From Erysipelotrichaceae bacterium (GTDB taxonomy: Bacteria; Bacillota_I; Bacilli_A; Erysipelotrichales; Erysipelotrichaceae), in NCBI GenBank assembly GCA_017459795.1, contig JAFUCG010000002.1, positions 1 through 41,896 on the forward strand: a stretch of 41,896 nt of DNA. Direction: 5' to 3'. This document shows positions 1 to 6,657 of this stretch, piece by piece. Position 1 is the stretch's first letter; each line of letters begins with the position of its first letter. The translations under genes were made by a program, and so were the position numbers. The notes below the pieces were generated by a model. The model was given only the letters and a program-made list of their open reading frames with translations. It did no database searches and had not been told where the DNA came from.

Positions 1-447
1 TTAACACCTAGAATTTTTACAGAAAGCTTATTTGATGATTTATTTGATGACTACCCATTCAGAAGTCTGGAAAATGTAGACAGAAAGTTATACGGTAAGC
101 ATGCCGGAAAAGAAATGCTGACAGATGTAAAGGAACATGAAGATCACTATGAAGTAGAAATAGATTTGCCAGGTTTCAAGAAGGAAGAAATTACCATTGA
201 ACTTAATGAAGGTTACTTGACAATAACCGCTTCCAAGGGATTGGATGAAGATGAAAAGAGCAAGCAGGGCAAGATCGTCCGTCAGGAAAGATATGCCGGC
301 GTAATGCAGAGATCCTACTATGTAGGTGAACAGATGACAACTGAGGACATTAAGGCTAAATATGAGGACGGTGTTCTGAAGTTGGAAATCCCAAAGAAGG
401 AAGAAAAGAAATTGCCAGAAAAACATACCATCATGATTGAAGGTTAA
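1..447 (+). CDS. Small heat shock protein, Hsp20/alpha-crystallin family (5' end outside window)
   Basis: The reading frame is open from the first base, so the gene begins upstream. The first visible residues (LTPRIFTESLFDDLFDD) look like the N-terminal arm of bacterial Hsp20 proteins, so probably only a few codons are missing. The alpha-crystallin domain follows: a DVKEHEDHYEVEIDLPGFKKEE stretch split over visible codons 39-60, then the YAGVMQRSYYV strand and a GVLKLEIPKK end strand. The C-terminal tail is short and lacks a clear IxI motif. Hsp20 proteins are ATP-independent holdase chaperones in the cytoplasm that keep unfolded proteins soluble for DnaK/ClpB. The ATG at 115 is inside the conserved domain and is not the start. 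A terminator follows directly. Its regulation (CIRCE, HrcA or CtsR) cannot be judged because the promoter is not in the window. Confidence 0.93.
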   Translation, partial: LTPRIFTESLFDDLFDDYPFRSLENVDRKLYGKHAGKEMLTDVKEHEDHYEVEIDLPGFKKEEITIELNEGYLTITASKGLDEDEKSKQGKIVRQERYAGVMQRSYYVGEQMTTEDIKAKYEDGVLKLEIPKKEEKKLPEKHTIMIEG

Positions 448-451
448 CAGA

Positions 452-475
452 AATCCCCTGCGGGGGATTTTTTGT
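452..475 (+). terminator. Rho-independent terminator after hsp20
   Basis: Seven-base arms AATCCCC and GGGGATT enclose a TGCG loop and are followed by TTTTTGTT. It sits five bases after the Hsp20 stop codon. Confidence 0.85.
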
Positions 476-508
476 TATACTAATAATATAAAGAACGGAG
501 ACCATAAT

Positions 509-1696
509 ATGATTTACAACGATTTCAGAGGTGACAGACTATCCAGACTGGGTTTCGGCTGCATGAGATTTGTTAATGATCCGCAGACCGGCGAAATAGA
601 TCAGAAGAAGGTTAACGACATGTTTGATCTGGCCATCAGCAGAGGGGTTAATTACTTTGATACTGCCTATCCTTACTTAGGCGGCAAGAGTGAACTGGCC
701 ATGGCTGAGGCATTAAGGAAGTATCCGCGTGACAGCTATTATCTGGCTGATAAGTTCCCGGGACATTCCTTGCCAGGACCTGTTGATAACATTGCTCTGT
801 TTAACATTTCCCTGCAGAAATGTAATACGGATTATTTTGATTATTATCTGCTCCATAACATAACGGAATGGTCAGTAAAGATCTATGAAAGTGAAGAATA
901 CCATATCATAGATGACATTGTAAAAATGAAGAATGAAGGTAAGATCAGACATCTTGGTTTTTCATTCCATGGTGGACCTGAACTGTTGGAAGAGTTCCTC
1001 AACAGACATGAAGGAGTCTTTGAATTTGCTCAGATTCAGTGTAACTATCTGGACTGGAGCTTACAGAACGCCAGAAAAAAATATGAGATCATTACCGAAC
1101 ATGGCTTAGGAGTCTGGGTAATGGAACCTTGCCGTGGCGGTAAGCTGGCTGTTTTAAATGAGAAAAATACTGCTAAATTAAGGGAGCTTGATGAAAAGGC
1201 ATCAGCCGCATCATTCGCTTTCCGTTTTGTTCAGGGGCTTGAAAATGTAAAGATGATCTTATCAGGCATGAATGAAGTATTCCAGGTAGAAGATAATCTG
1301 AATACATTTGAAAGCTATAAGCCTTTAACTGAAAAGGAAAGAGAGGTTCTCTTGGAAATGGCTGAAGGAATGAAAAAAGGCGTTCCATGTACTGCCTGCA
1401 GATATTGTTGCGCCGGCTGTCCGATGGGCTTGAACATCCCATATCTGTTGGAATGTTACAACGATTACAAGTTCGCAGAGAGTGTTTCAGCTTCAGTCAG
1501 AATTGACGGGTTGGATGAAGATAAGAAGCCTGCCAACTGTATTCAGTGCGGTCAGTGTGCACATGCCTGTCCGCAGGGCATTGACGTCCCAACTGTTTTA
1601 AGTGAGTTAGCTGAAATGTATGCCAATGGGCCTAAATGGGCAGACATGGCCAAAGGGCGTCAGGAATCAATCAGAAAAGATCTTAACATAAAATAA
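509..1696 (+). CDS. Aldo/keto reductase with C-terminal 4Fe-4S ferredoxin-like domain
   Basis: This 395-residue protein has an aldo/keto reductase barrel in its first 280 residues or so. The usual tetrad is visible: Asp51 (DTAYPY), a Tyr at 54 or 56, Lys82 (ADKFPG) and His116 (YYLLHN). The last 90 residues carry two cysteine clusters, CTACRYCCAGCP and CIQCGQCAHACP, which resemble two [4Fe-4S] sites. This matches the family of predicted oxidoreductases that join AKR and ferredoxin domains. The true substrate is unknown; electron exchange between a nicotinamide and Fe-S centres is inferred. I chose the ATG at 509 because AACGGAG lies 8 bases upstream and the protein then begins like other AKRs. 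A longer frame opens upstream but runs through the preceding terminator. It ends at a shared bidirectional terminator facing a radical SAM gene. Confidence 0.9.
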   Translation: MIYNDFRGDRLSRLGFGCMRFVNDPQTGEIDQKKVNDMFDLAISRGVNYFDTAYPYLGGKSELAMAEALRKYPRDSYYLADKFPGHSLPGPVDNIALFNISLQKCNTDYFDYYLLHNITEWSVKIYESEEYHIIDDIVKMKNEGKIRHLGFSFHGGPELLEEFLNRHEGVFEFAQIQCNYLDWSLQNARKKYEIITEHGLGVWVMEPCRGGKLAVLNEKNTAKLRELDEKASAASFAFRFVQGLENVKMILSGMNEVFQVEDNLNTFESYKPLTEKEREVLLEMAEGMKKGVPCTACRYCCAGCPMGLNIPYLLECYNDYKFAESVSASVRIDGLDEDKKPANCIQCGQCAHACPQGIDVPTVLSELAEMYANGPKWADMAKGRQESIRKDLNIK

Positions 1697-1716
1697 AACC
1701 ACCCGCGGGTGGTTTT
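1695..1716. terminator. Bidirectional terminator between convergent genes
   Basis: A perfect 22-bp palindrome: arm AAAACCACCC, centre GC, then the complementary arm ending in TTTT. It has A/T tracts on both sides, so it can stop transcription from either gene. It overlaps the last codons of the minus-strand gene. Confidence 0.85.
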
Positions 1717-2701
1717 AAAATCTGATTGAGAAATCATTGTATTCTTCAATTGTGGCCGGTATGTCAGGGTGTTCCCTTGCCCATAACTGGCGGTACTTTA
1801 TGATTAAGTCTCTCTTACGGTACATTAACTGACTGTCTGAGTTACCATACATTTTAGCCAAAGTTTTATTATCCGGTAACTTACTGTAGAACAGGTCATC
1901 CTTTTCCTTTAGGTTATCGAGGATTTCCTTAGCTGTTAAATTAAGATAGTCAGTGTTATTCTTTAATACCATTGTAAGAATGCGGTTTTCTTCCTGCGGG
2001 AAGTCATTTTCTTCAAGCCACATTGCTTCAGTTTTAACCGGTATCTTTGTAAAGTTGTCTTTGATGACCTCAGGTAATGAGAGATAGTCATTCATATCAA
2101 TTCTCTTATTTTCCAGTCTGAAACCTCTGCCCTTACTGTGCGGCAGGAAAATGAAGGATCTCTGGATGTCCAGGGTATTAAGGAAGTGATATAATTCCTC
2201 AGCCTGATCCAGGTTATCCTTGAATAATGGCATGCTTATTTCTACCGGGACAAACAGTCTGTTACAGGTTCTTATTATGTCCACAAGGTAGTCAAAGTCG
2301 CCTTTGCGTCCGGCAAATCTGTCATGGAATTCCCTGGTACCATAGAATGTCAGATCAACAAGCTTAATGCCATTGTCCTTAAGGTTGTAGATGAATTCTC
2401 CTAAGGAAGCCAGATTACGGAACCTTAATCCATTCAGCTGCAGGAAGTCAGCTGATGAATAGTTGAATTCACGGCATAACTTAAGATAGTCATTTAAGTA
2501 TGGCGTATCCATGCAATAGCCGATGTAATAATTGAAGTTGATGTTAAGCTCATTCATCTCGGTCTGGATCCTTCTGATGAATTCTTCTGTTTTATGGTAG
2601 TCTTCAGTATTTACATCATTATTGCATGACAAAAGGCAGTAACGGCAGTAGTTACTGCATGGTACCATCAGATTTTCAATTGCGATTGAGTGTAACTTCA
2701 T
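1715..2701 (-). CDS. Radical SAM protein of unknown function
   Basis: The 328-residue protein has the radical SAM cluster motif CSNYCRYC (Cys15, Cys19, Cys22) close to its N terminus, which would bind a [4Fe-4S] cluster and S-adenosylmethionine. A further Cys at 26 follows. Downstream there is a barrel-like pattern (IGYCMDTPYLNDYLKL, LTFYGTREFHDRFAG) but no C-terminal SPASM or Twitch cysteine cluster. The last 100 residues are charged and helical (KEKDDLFYSKLPDN, MYRKRDLIIKYRQLW). I do not recognise a characterised subfamily and assign no substrate. It is transcribed divergently from murI. The start codon has no Shine-Dalgarno sequence, but a TATAAT ends 6 bases before it, so the transcript may be leaderless. 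Confidence 0.8.
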   Translation of the reverse strand: MKLHSIAIENLMVPCSNYCRYCLLSCNNDVNTEDYHKTEEFIRRIQTEMNELNINFNYYIGYCMDTPYLNDYLKLCREFNYSSADFLQLNGLRFRNLASLGEFIYNLKDNGIKLVDLTFYGTREFHDRFAGRKGDFDYLVDIIRTCNRLFVPVEISMPLFKDNLDQAEELYHFLNTLDIQRSFIFLPHSKGRGFRLENKRIDMNDYLSLPEVIKDNFTKIPVKTEAMWLEENDFPQEENRILTMVLKNNTDYLNLTAKEILDNLKEKDDLFYSKLPDNKTLAKMYGNSDSQLMYRKRDLIIKYRQLWAREHPDIPATIEEYNDFSIRF

Positions 2702-2707
2702 AATTCA

Positions 2708-2713
2708 ATTATA
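2708..2713 (-). promoter_or_regulatory. -10 box (TATAAT) of radical SAM gene, leaderless arrangement
   Basis: On the minus strand a perfect TATAAT is separated from the ATG at 2701 by only TGAATT. A start site 6-8 bases after the -10 box falls on the start codon itself. No clear -35 box is visible. Confidence 0.55.
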
Positions 2714-2739
2714 ATGTTTCTCATTTTTGTTTTCTAGAC

Positions 2740-2745
2740 TATAAT
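2740..2745 (+). promoter_or_regulatory. -10 box (TATAAT) of murI, leaderless arrangement
   Basis: A perfect TATAAT is followed by GGTGGT and then the murI ATG at 2752. Transcription would begin at or next to the ATG. GGTGG could pass for a weak ribosome site but would lie upstream of the predicted transcript. It faces the opposite promoter at 2708-2713 across about 26 bases. Confidence 0.55.
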
Positions 2746-2751
2746 GGTGGT

Positions 2752-3459
2752 ATGAACATAGGTGTATTTGATTCCGGCATAGGTGGCCTGACAGTATTGG
2801 AAGAATTAGTAAAGGAATTACCGCAGTGTAATTTCATTTTCTATGGTGATCAGAAAAATAACCCATATGGTGAAAAAAGTGATGAGGAATTATTGAAAAT
2901 CACTTCGGAGATAGTTGATTATCTGAATGAAAAAGACTGTAAGGTAATCGTAATAGCCTGTAATACCGCAACGACCAGATGCCGTAACAGATTAATTGAA
3001 AAATACCCTGACAATATCTTCATCGGTACTGTCCCGGCTGTTAAGGTTGCCTGTGACAATAACTATAAGAATACTCTGGTGCTCGCTACACCCGCTACAA
3101 TCGAATCTGAGAGGCTTCATCAGATTGTTGACGAGAATATAAGGGAAGACCAGAACATTTATCTGGTGCCTTGTTACGGGCTGGCAGATGCCATAGAGCA
3201 TAATGATGTTGATACGATAGAAAGAATACTTTCAGAAATAACTGAAGAGTATCAGGATAAGGAAATAGATTCCATTGTCCTGGGCTGTACCCACTATCCT
3301 TTCATTAAGGACAGAATAGCCAGTTACATGCCTGATACAGTTCTGCTCGATGGCTCAAAGGGAGTTGCCAGAGAAACCAGACATCAACTTGTACTTCATG
3401 GACTCTTACCTGATCACAAGGAAAAAGGAACTTTGGAAGTAGTATTTACAAGAAAATGA
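2752..3459 (+). CDS. murI: Glutamate racemase
   Basis: The 235-residue enzyme converts L-glutamate to D-glutamate for peptidoglycan stem peptides, in the cytoplasm and without cofactor. Family signatures are complete: N-terminal GVFDSGIGGLTV, YGD (31-33) and NNPYG (36-40), and the two catalytic cysteines in ACNTATT (Cys70) and GCTHYP (Cys179). It is somewhat shorter than typical racemases (about 260-270 residues), ending soon after the last conserved helix. Its stop codon overlaps the start of the next gene (ATGA), so the two are probably translationally coupled. The promoter box lies 6 bases before the ATG. Confidence 0.95.
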   Translation: MNIGVFDSGIGGLTVLEELVKELPQCNFIFYGDQKNNPYGEKSDEELLKITSEIVDYLNEKDCKVIVIACNTATTRCRNRLIEKYPDNIFIGTVPAVKVACDNNYKNTLVLATPATIESERLHQIVDENIREDQNIYLVPCYGLADAIEHNDVDTIERILSEITEEYQDKEIDSIVLGCTHYPFIKDRIASYMPDTVLLDGSKGVARETRHQLVLHGLLPDHKEKGTLEVVFTRK

Positions 3460-4478
3460 ACTTAGAAGAAAAAACATTTGAAAAATACAGCCCTGACTTT
3501 AAAAGGCTGCTGGAATACGGCTTTAAGAAAGATAAGGATAATTATGTATTCCAGAAGGAATTTGAAACTTCCCTGGAAGCTTTTGTCATGGTAAAGCCTG
3601 ACGGTAAGGTCATAGGCAGGGTAATGGACTCAGAATTAGATGAGGAATACATTAACTTCAGACTTCCTTCATCCATTGGTGAATATGGGGCAAGAGTAAA
3701 GGAAGAATATACGGCAATTCTTAAAGACATCAGAGATAACTGCTTTATTAAGAGTCCTTTTCATAGTGAACAGGCCAATAGAATAACTGATGAAATAAAG
3801 AATAGATATGGAATCTCTCCTGAATTCCTATGGGAAAAGTTTCCTGACTATGGGGTATTCCGTAATCTGAACAGTCCGAAGTGGTTTGGTTTGATTGGCA
3901 CGGTTGATAAGGAAAAACTGATAAAAAGGAAAAAAGGAAAAGTAGAGGTTCTGAATGTCAGAGCCGGTAGTGAAACGGAAAGATATCTGCACGAAGAAGG
4001 TTATTACCCGGCTTTCCACATGAATAAGAAAAACTGGGTCAGCATCATCCTTGATGATACCTTAAGTGATGAAGAAATAATGAGCTTGGTGGAAAAGAGC
4101 ATGGCTTCTTCAAATGTCCATGGTGAATGGCTGGTGCCTGCCAATCCAAAGTACTATGACAGCGTCAATGCCTTTAACAATACTGATACGATAATCTGGA
4201 AACAGTCCAGTAAGGTAAAGGTGGGAGATACCGTATATCTCTACGTAGCTGAACCGTATTCCTGCATCATGTTCAGATGTGAGGCAATTGAAACAGACAT
4301 ACCATATGAATACATGAGCAGGGAAGTTTCCATGACTCACGTAATGAAAATCAGACTGATCAGAAAATATGATCAAAATCAGTTTACTTTTAAGAAGCTT
4401 AATGAGTACGGCATAAAGGCAATAAGAGGGCCAAGAGGCGTACCCGAGAAGCTTTCCGAAGATTTAAAAGCTATTTAA
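3456..4478 (+). CDS. MmcQ/YjbR-like protein fused to a C-terminal EVE-like domain
   Basis: This 340-residue protein appears to have three parts. Residues 1-110 form an N-terminal segment I do not recognise. Residues about 115-220 resemble the MmcQ/YjbR (CyaY-like fold) family: WFGLIGTVDKEKL, EVLNVRAGS and the typical PAFHMNKKNWVSIILD strand with a following amphipathic helix. Residues about 225-340 resemble an EVE (PUA-like) domain: WLVPANPKYYD, IIWKQSSKVKVGDTVYLYVA, then IMFRCEAIET. EVE domains are thought to recognise modified bases in DNA or RNA, and YjbR proteins are often labelled DNA-binding. The fusion therefore suggests a nucleic-acid sensor, but that is inference. It overlaps murI by 4 bases. 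No nuclease or methyltransferase partner lies nearby; a toxin-antitoxin pair follows after 231 bases. Confidence 0.75.
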   Translation: MNLEEKTFEKYSPDFKRLLEYGFKKDKDNYVFQKEFETSLEAFVMVKPDGKVIGRVMDSELDEEYINFRLPSSIGEYGARVKEEYTAILKDIRDNCFIKSPFHSEQANRITDEIKNRYGISPEFLWEKFPDYGVFRNLNSPKWFGLIGTVDKEKLIKRKKGKVEVLNVRAGSETERYLHEEGYYPAFHMNKKNWVSIILDDTLSDEEIMSLVEKSMASSNVHGEWLVPANPKYYDSVNAFNNTDTIIWKQSSKVKVGDTVYLYVAEPYSCIMFRCEAIETDIPYEYMSREVSMTHVMKIRLIRKYDQNQFTFKKLNEYGIKAIRGPRGVPEKLSEDLKAI

Positions 4479-4513
4479 GTTATGAATGTAAAATAGTATA
4501 AGGTGGTTATTTT

Positions 4514-4556
4514 ATGCTTTGAACAGTGGACGTGGCTCAAACATAAAGCATTTTTC
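4514..4556 (+). terminator. Possible terminator hairpin after YjbR-EVE gene
   Basis: ATGCTTT (4514-4520) and AAAGCAT (4545-4551) can pair and are followed by TTTTC. The loop is long (24 bases), so the call is weak. The rest of 4479-4630 shows no gene. Confidence 0.4.
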
Positions 4557-4630
4557 ATATGCTTATTAAAAAGTCCATGAAATTTTAGCTTGTGTATGGT
4601 TCATGTTTTGGTAAAAGAAAAATAATAACG

Positions 4631-4659
4631 TTTACAAATAATACTGAACAGCATATAAT
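4631..4659 (+). promoter_or_regulatory. Promoter of toxin-antitoxin operon
   Basis: TTTACA (4631-4636) and a perfect TATAAT (4654-4659) are 17 bases apart, close to the sigma-A optimum. The -10 box touches the operator-like palindromes that follow. Confidence 0.8.
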
Positions 4660-4691
4660 AGTACTATAAAACGTACGTAAAACAGTACTAT
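4658..4691. promoter_or_regulatory. Nested palindromic operator of toxin-antitoxin operon
   Basis: ATAGTACTAT (4658-4667) and ACAGTACTAT (4682-4691) are 9/10 inverted copies placed symmetrically about the central palindrome ACGTACGT (4671-4678); all share the same centre at 4674/4675. The first arm overlaps the -10 box. By analogy with Phd/YefM autoregulation, this is the likely site where the antitoxin, alone or with toxin, represses its own promoter. Confidence 0.7.
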
Positions 4692-4709
4692 CTAAAGGAG
4701 GTTCTGGAA

Positions 4710-4964
4710 ATGACTATTGTTAAGCAGATGGACATCAGAGACAACATAAAAAAATATTTTGATATGGCTCACGATGGAGAACCAATAATCGTCCCAAGAA
4801 AGAACGATAAAAACGTTGTAATAATTTCCGAAAATGATTATAAGGAATTTGAAAAATATAAAAGAAATCAGGAGTATCTGGCAATGCTAAGAAAATCCAT
4901 GCAACAAGCCAAAGAAGGAGGCTTTGTAGAAACAACATTGGAACAATTGGAGTCTTTTGAATGA
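4710..4964 (+). CDS. Antitoxin, Phd/YefM family
   Basis: The 84-residue protein has the Phd/YefM pattern: an N-terminal DNA-binding and dimer part (MDIRDNIKKYFDMAHDGEPIIVPRKNDKNVVIISENDYKEFE) and a charged C-terminal tail (MQQAKEGGFVETTLEQLESFE) that would wrap the toxin. It neutralises the toxin and normally represses its own promoter. A strong ribosome site AAAGGAGG (4694-4701) precedes the ATG, and the palindromic operator overlaps the promoter. Its last codons overlap the toxin start by 4 bases (ATGA), the usual coupling in such pairs. Start, length and partner all agree; the exact subfamily name is not assigned. Confidence 0.9.
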   Translation: MTIVKQMDIRDNIKKYFDMAHDGEPIIVPRKNDKNVVIISENDYKEFEKYKRNQEYLAMLRKSMQQAKEGGFVETTLEQLESFE

Positions 4965-5224
4965 GGAATATTGTTTGGACTCAAATAGCCTGGACTCAGT
5001 ATACTGAGTGGCAGCAAGAAGATAAGAAAATGGTCAAAAGAATAAATGATCTTATCAAGGATATAGGAAGAAACGGTTTACTCAAAGGGATTGGGAAACC
5101 GGAACCTTTAAAAGAAATAAAAGCTTGTAGCAGACGGATTAATGATGAACACAGGTTGGTGTATAATTTCGACGATATGCAGAATCTGATCATCTATGCC
5201 TGCAAGGGTCATTATGAAGATTGA
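4961..5224 (+). CDS. yoeB: Toxin, YoeB/Txe family mRNA interferase
   Basis: This 87-residue RelE-fold toxin belongs to the YoeB/Txe family, which cleaves mRNA in the ribosomal A site. The hallmark residues are present: Glu48 in KPEPL, Arg65 in RRINDEHRLVY and His84 in CKGHY, matching the E46/R65/H83 set of E. coli YoeB. The segment between KPEPLK and SRRI is EIKAC, about two residues shorter than the GDLSGYW loop that is usual there. The gene starts within the antitoxin stop (ATGA), so it is translated from the same message. No mobile element flanks the pair. The activity is predicted from motifs only. Confidence 0.9.
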   Translation: MRNIVWTQIAWTQYTEWQQEDKKMVKRINDLIKDIGRNGLLKGIGKPEPLKEIKACSRRINDEHRLVYNFDDMQNLIIYACKGHYED

Positions 5225-5384
5225 GAATTAATGAAAGAAACTTCATACATTTTAAGCCAGTTTTTGCTTCACTTGTTGGACTAAATGAAAGTTTTGTAAA
5301 AGAATCTATAAAACTGGCGTTTAACATTACATTTATAAACTTTTTTAAGATATTCAGAAGGTGAATGCCAGATTAAAAAAAGAG

Positions 5385-5431
5385 AAAAAGTGCTGATTAT
5401 TGATGTCCTTTGTCAAACAACAGCACTTTTT
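5385..5431. terminator. Bidirectional terminator between toxin and partner-switching operon
   Basis: Eleven-base arms AAAAAGTGCTG (5385-5395) and CAGCACTTTTT (5421-5431) enclose a 25-base loop that can itself pair (TTGA with TCAA). T tracts occur on both strands. The stretch 5225-5384 shows nothing else recognisable. Confidence 0.7.
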
Positions 5432-5455
5432 GTTATCAAAATATGAATATATTCG

Positions 5456-6646
5456 TTATTCAATTCCTGTATCAAAATACAGACTGTCAAGTTCAAATAT
5501 GTATTTGTCCAGACATTCTCTGGCCTTATCAATTAATGGCTTGCCATTTTCATAACCGAATCTCTTTATGGTTCTTCTTAAGATACGGGTAAAACCAAGT
5601 ACGGCAGCCTTCTTGCCGATTTCTTCAATTTCCTCTTCACTGCGTCCTTCCAGATACTTGTGCATGAACTTGTTGAAGAACAGTACACTGTCGTCCCAGT
5701 CAAGACCTAAGAAGTCCTTGGCAATGGAATGGTCAGCTGAGTTGAAGCCAATGTAGGCATTGTATACACTGGCCAGTTCGAAGATCGGATGACCTACGCA
5801 TAAGGTATCCATGTCAATGAGTAACACTTCACCGTTCTGCATCATGACGTTTTTAATGTGATAGTCACCATGCAACATGTGGTGTTCTCTAGGAATATCA
5901 TTGACCATCTTATTAAGCTTTTCATACTCTTCTTTTGGCAAATGATCCTTAAGGAAATCAACCCAGCCCAAAGCCGTATCTTTAATGTATGGCATTTCTC
6001 CATCTTTTACCGGGGTGTTGTGGATCTGCTTGGCCAGTTCGACTGCCATGTCAACTATTTCATCCATGGTTTTCTGGCCTGAAATAAGCAGTTCAGCGAA
6101 TGAATCAGCGTTTAACAGTTCAAATACTGAACCATACTGGTCGCCAACTTTTACTACGTCATATGGTATTGCGGTAGGAACGCCAAGGATGAGAGCCTTT
6201 CTGGCCATTTCTCTTTCTCTTTTAATATCATCCAAAGAACTGTACTGGTTATAGACTTTAACGATTGTATCTTCATCATAACGGTAAACACTGCCGTTAG
6301 CTCCCTTGCCAATCAGTTCGCAACCGTCAACTGAGAACTTACGGTAGGCCTTTTCAATGGTCATCATTTCGGCGAAACCGGTCATGTCAAAAATCTCGTA
6401 GATTTCTGTTGGAACATTAATGATCTTGAGATCAGGATATTCCTTTTTCAGTCTCAAAATGATTCTCAAGCCGGCACTTGAAATGTACTTCAGTTCTTCA
6501 GCATCAATAACAAGGTTATCAAACTTTTCGTTACCGAGAGTTTCGTTTATTTCCTTTTCAATGTCAGGTGCGTTTGATGAATCAATGTGACCTTTGAGAA
6601 AAATGGTTGCGGTGTTATCCTTGTTTGTAAAATCTATGTAGTTCAT
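5456..6646 (-). CDS. STAS domain fused to APH-like kinase domain
   Basis: This 396-residue protein joins two domains. Residues 1-100 form a STAS (anti-sigma antagonist) domain; the loop KYISSAGLRIIL aligns with the phosphorylated DSSG motif, so Ser57 is the probable phosphosite. Residues about 108-396 form an aminoglycoside-phosphotransferase-like kinase: Gly-rich GKGANGSVY (113-121), Lys130 in TIVKVY, the catalytic loop HGDYHIKN (259-266, Asp261) and the metal site LIDMD (276-280). The C-terminal 60 residues are helical. It lies 11 bases after the PP2C/GHKL gene on the same strand and is the third gene of the operon. I infer that the STAS phosphorylation state controls the kinase. The kinase substrate is unknown; antibiotic resistance is unlikely in this context. 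Confidence 0.85.
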   Translation of the reverse strand: MNYIDFTNKDNTATIFLKGHIDSSNAPDIEKEINETLGNEKFDNLVIDAEELKYISSAGLRIILRLKKEYPDLKIINVPTEIYEIFDMTGFAEMMTIEKAYRKFSVDGCELIGKGANGSVYRYDEDTIVKVYNQYSSLDDIKREREMARKALILGVPTAIPYDVVKVGDQYGSVFELLNADSFAELLISGQKTMDEIVDMAVELAKQIHNTPVKDGEMPYIKDTALGWVDFLKDHLPKEEYEKLNKMVNDIPREHHMLHGDYHIKNVMMQNGEVLLIDMDTLCVGHPIFELASVYNAYIGFNSADHSIAKDFLGLDWDDSVLFFNKFMHKYLEGRSEEEIEEIGKKAAVLGFTRILRRTIKRFGYENGKPLIDKARECLDKYIFELDSLYFDTGIE

Positions 6647-6657
6647 TTATGCTCTCC

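Noticed and set aside
115-117. ATG at 115 as the start of hsp20
   Set aside because: The frame is open upstream to base 1 and the upstream residues match the family N terminus; the ATG lies at the edge of the alpha-crystallin domain.
437-508. Longer aldo/keto reductase beginning at 437
   Set aside because: The added 24 codons overlap the Hsp20 gene and run through its terminator. The ATG at 509 has a ribosome site and a normal family start.
5456-6646. Aminoglycoside resistance gene
   Set aside because: The kinase fold is APH-like, but it is fused to a STAS domain and lies in a partner-switching operon, which points to regulation or metabolism.
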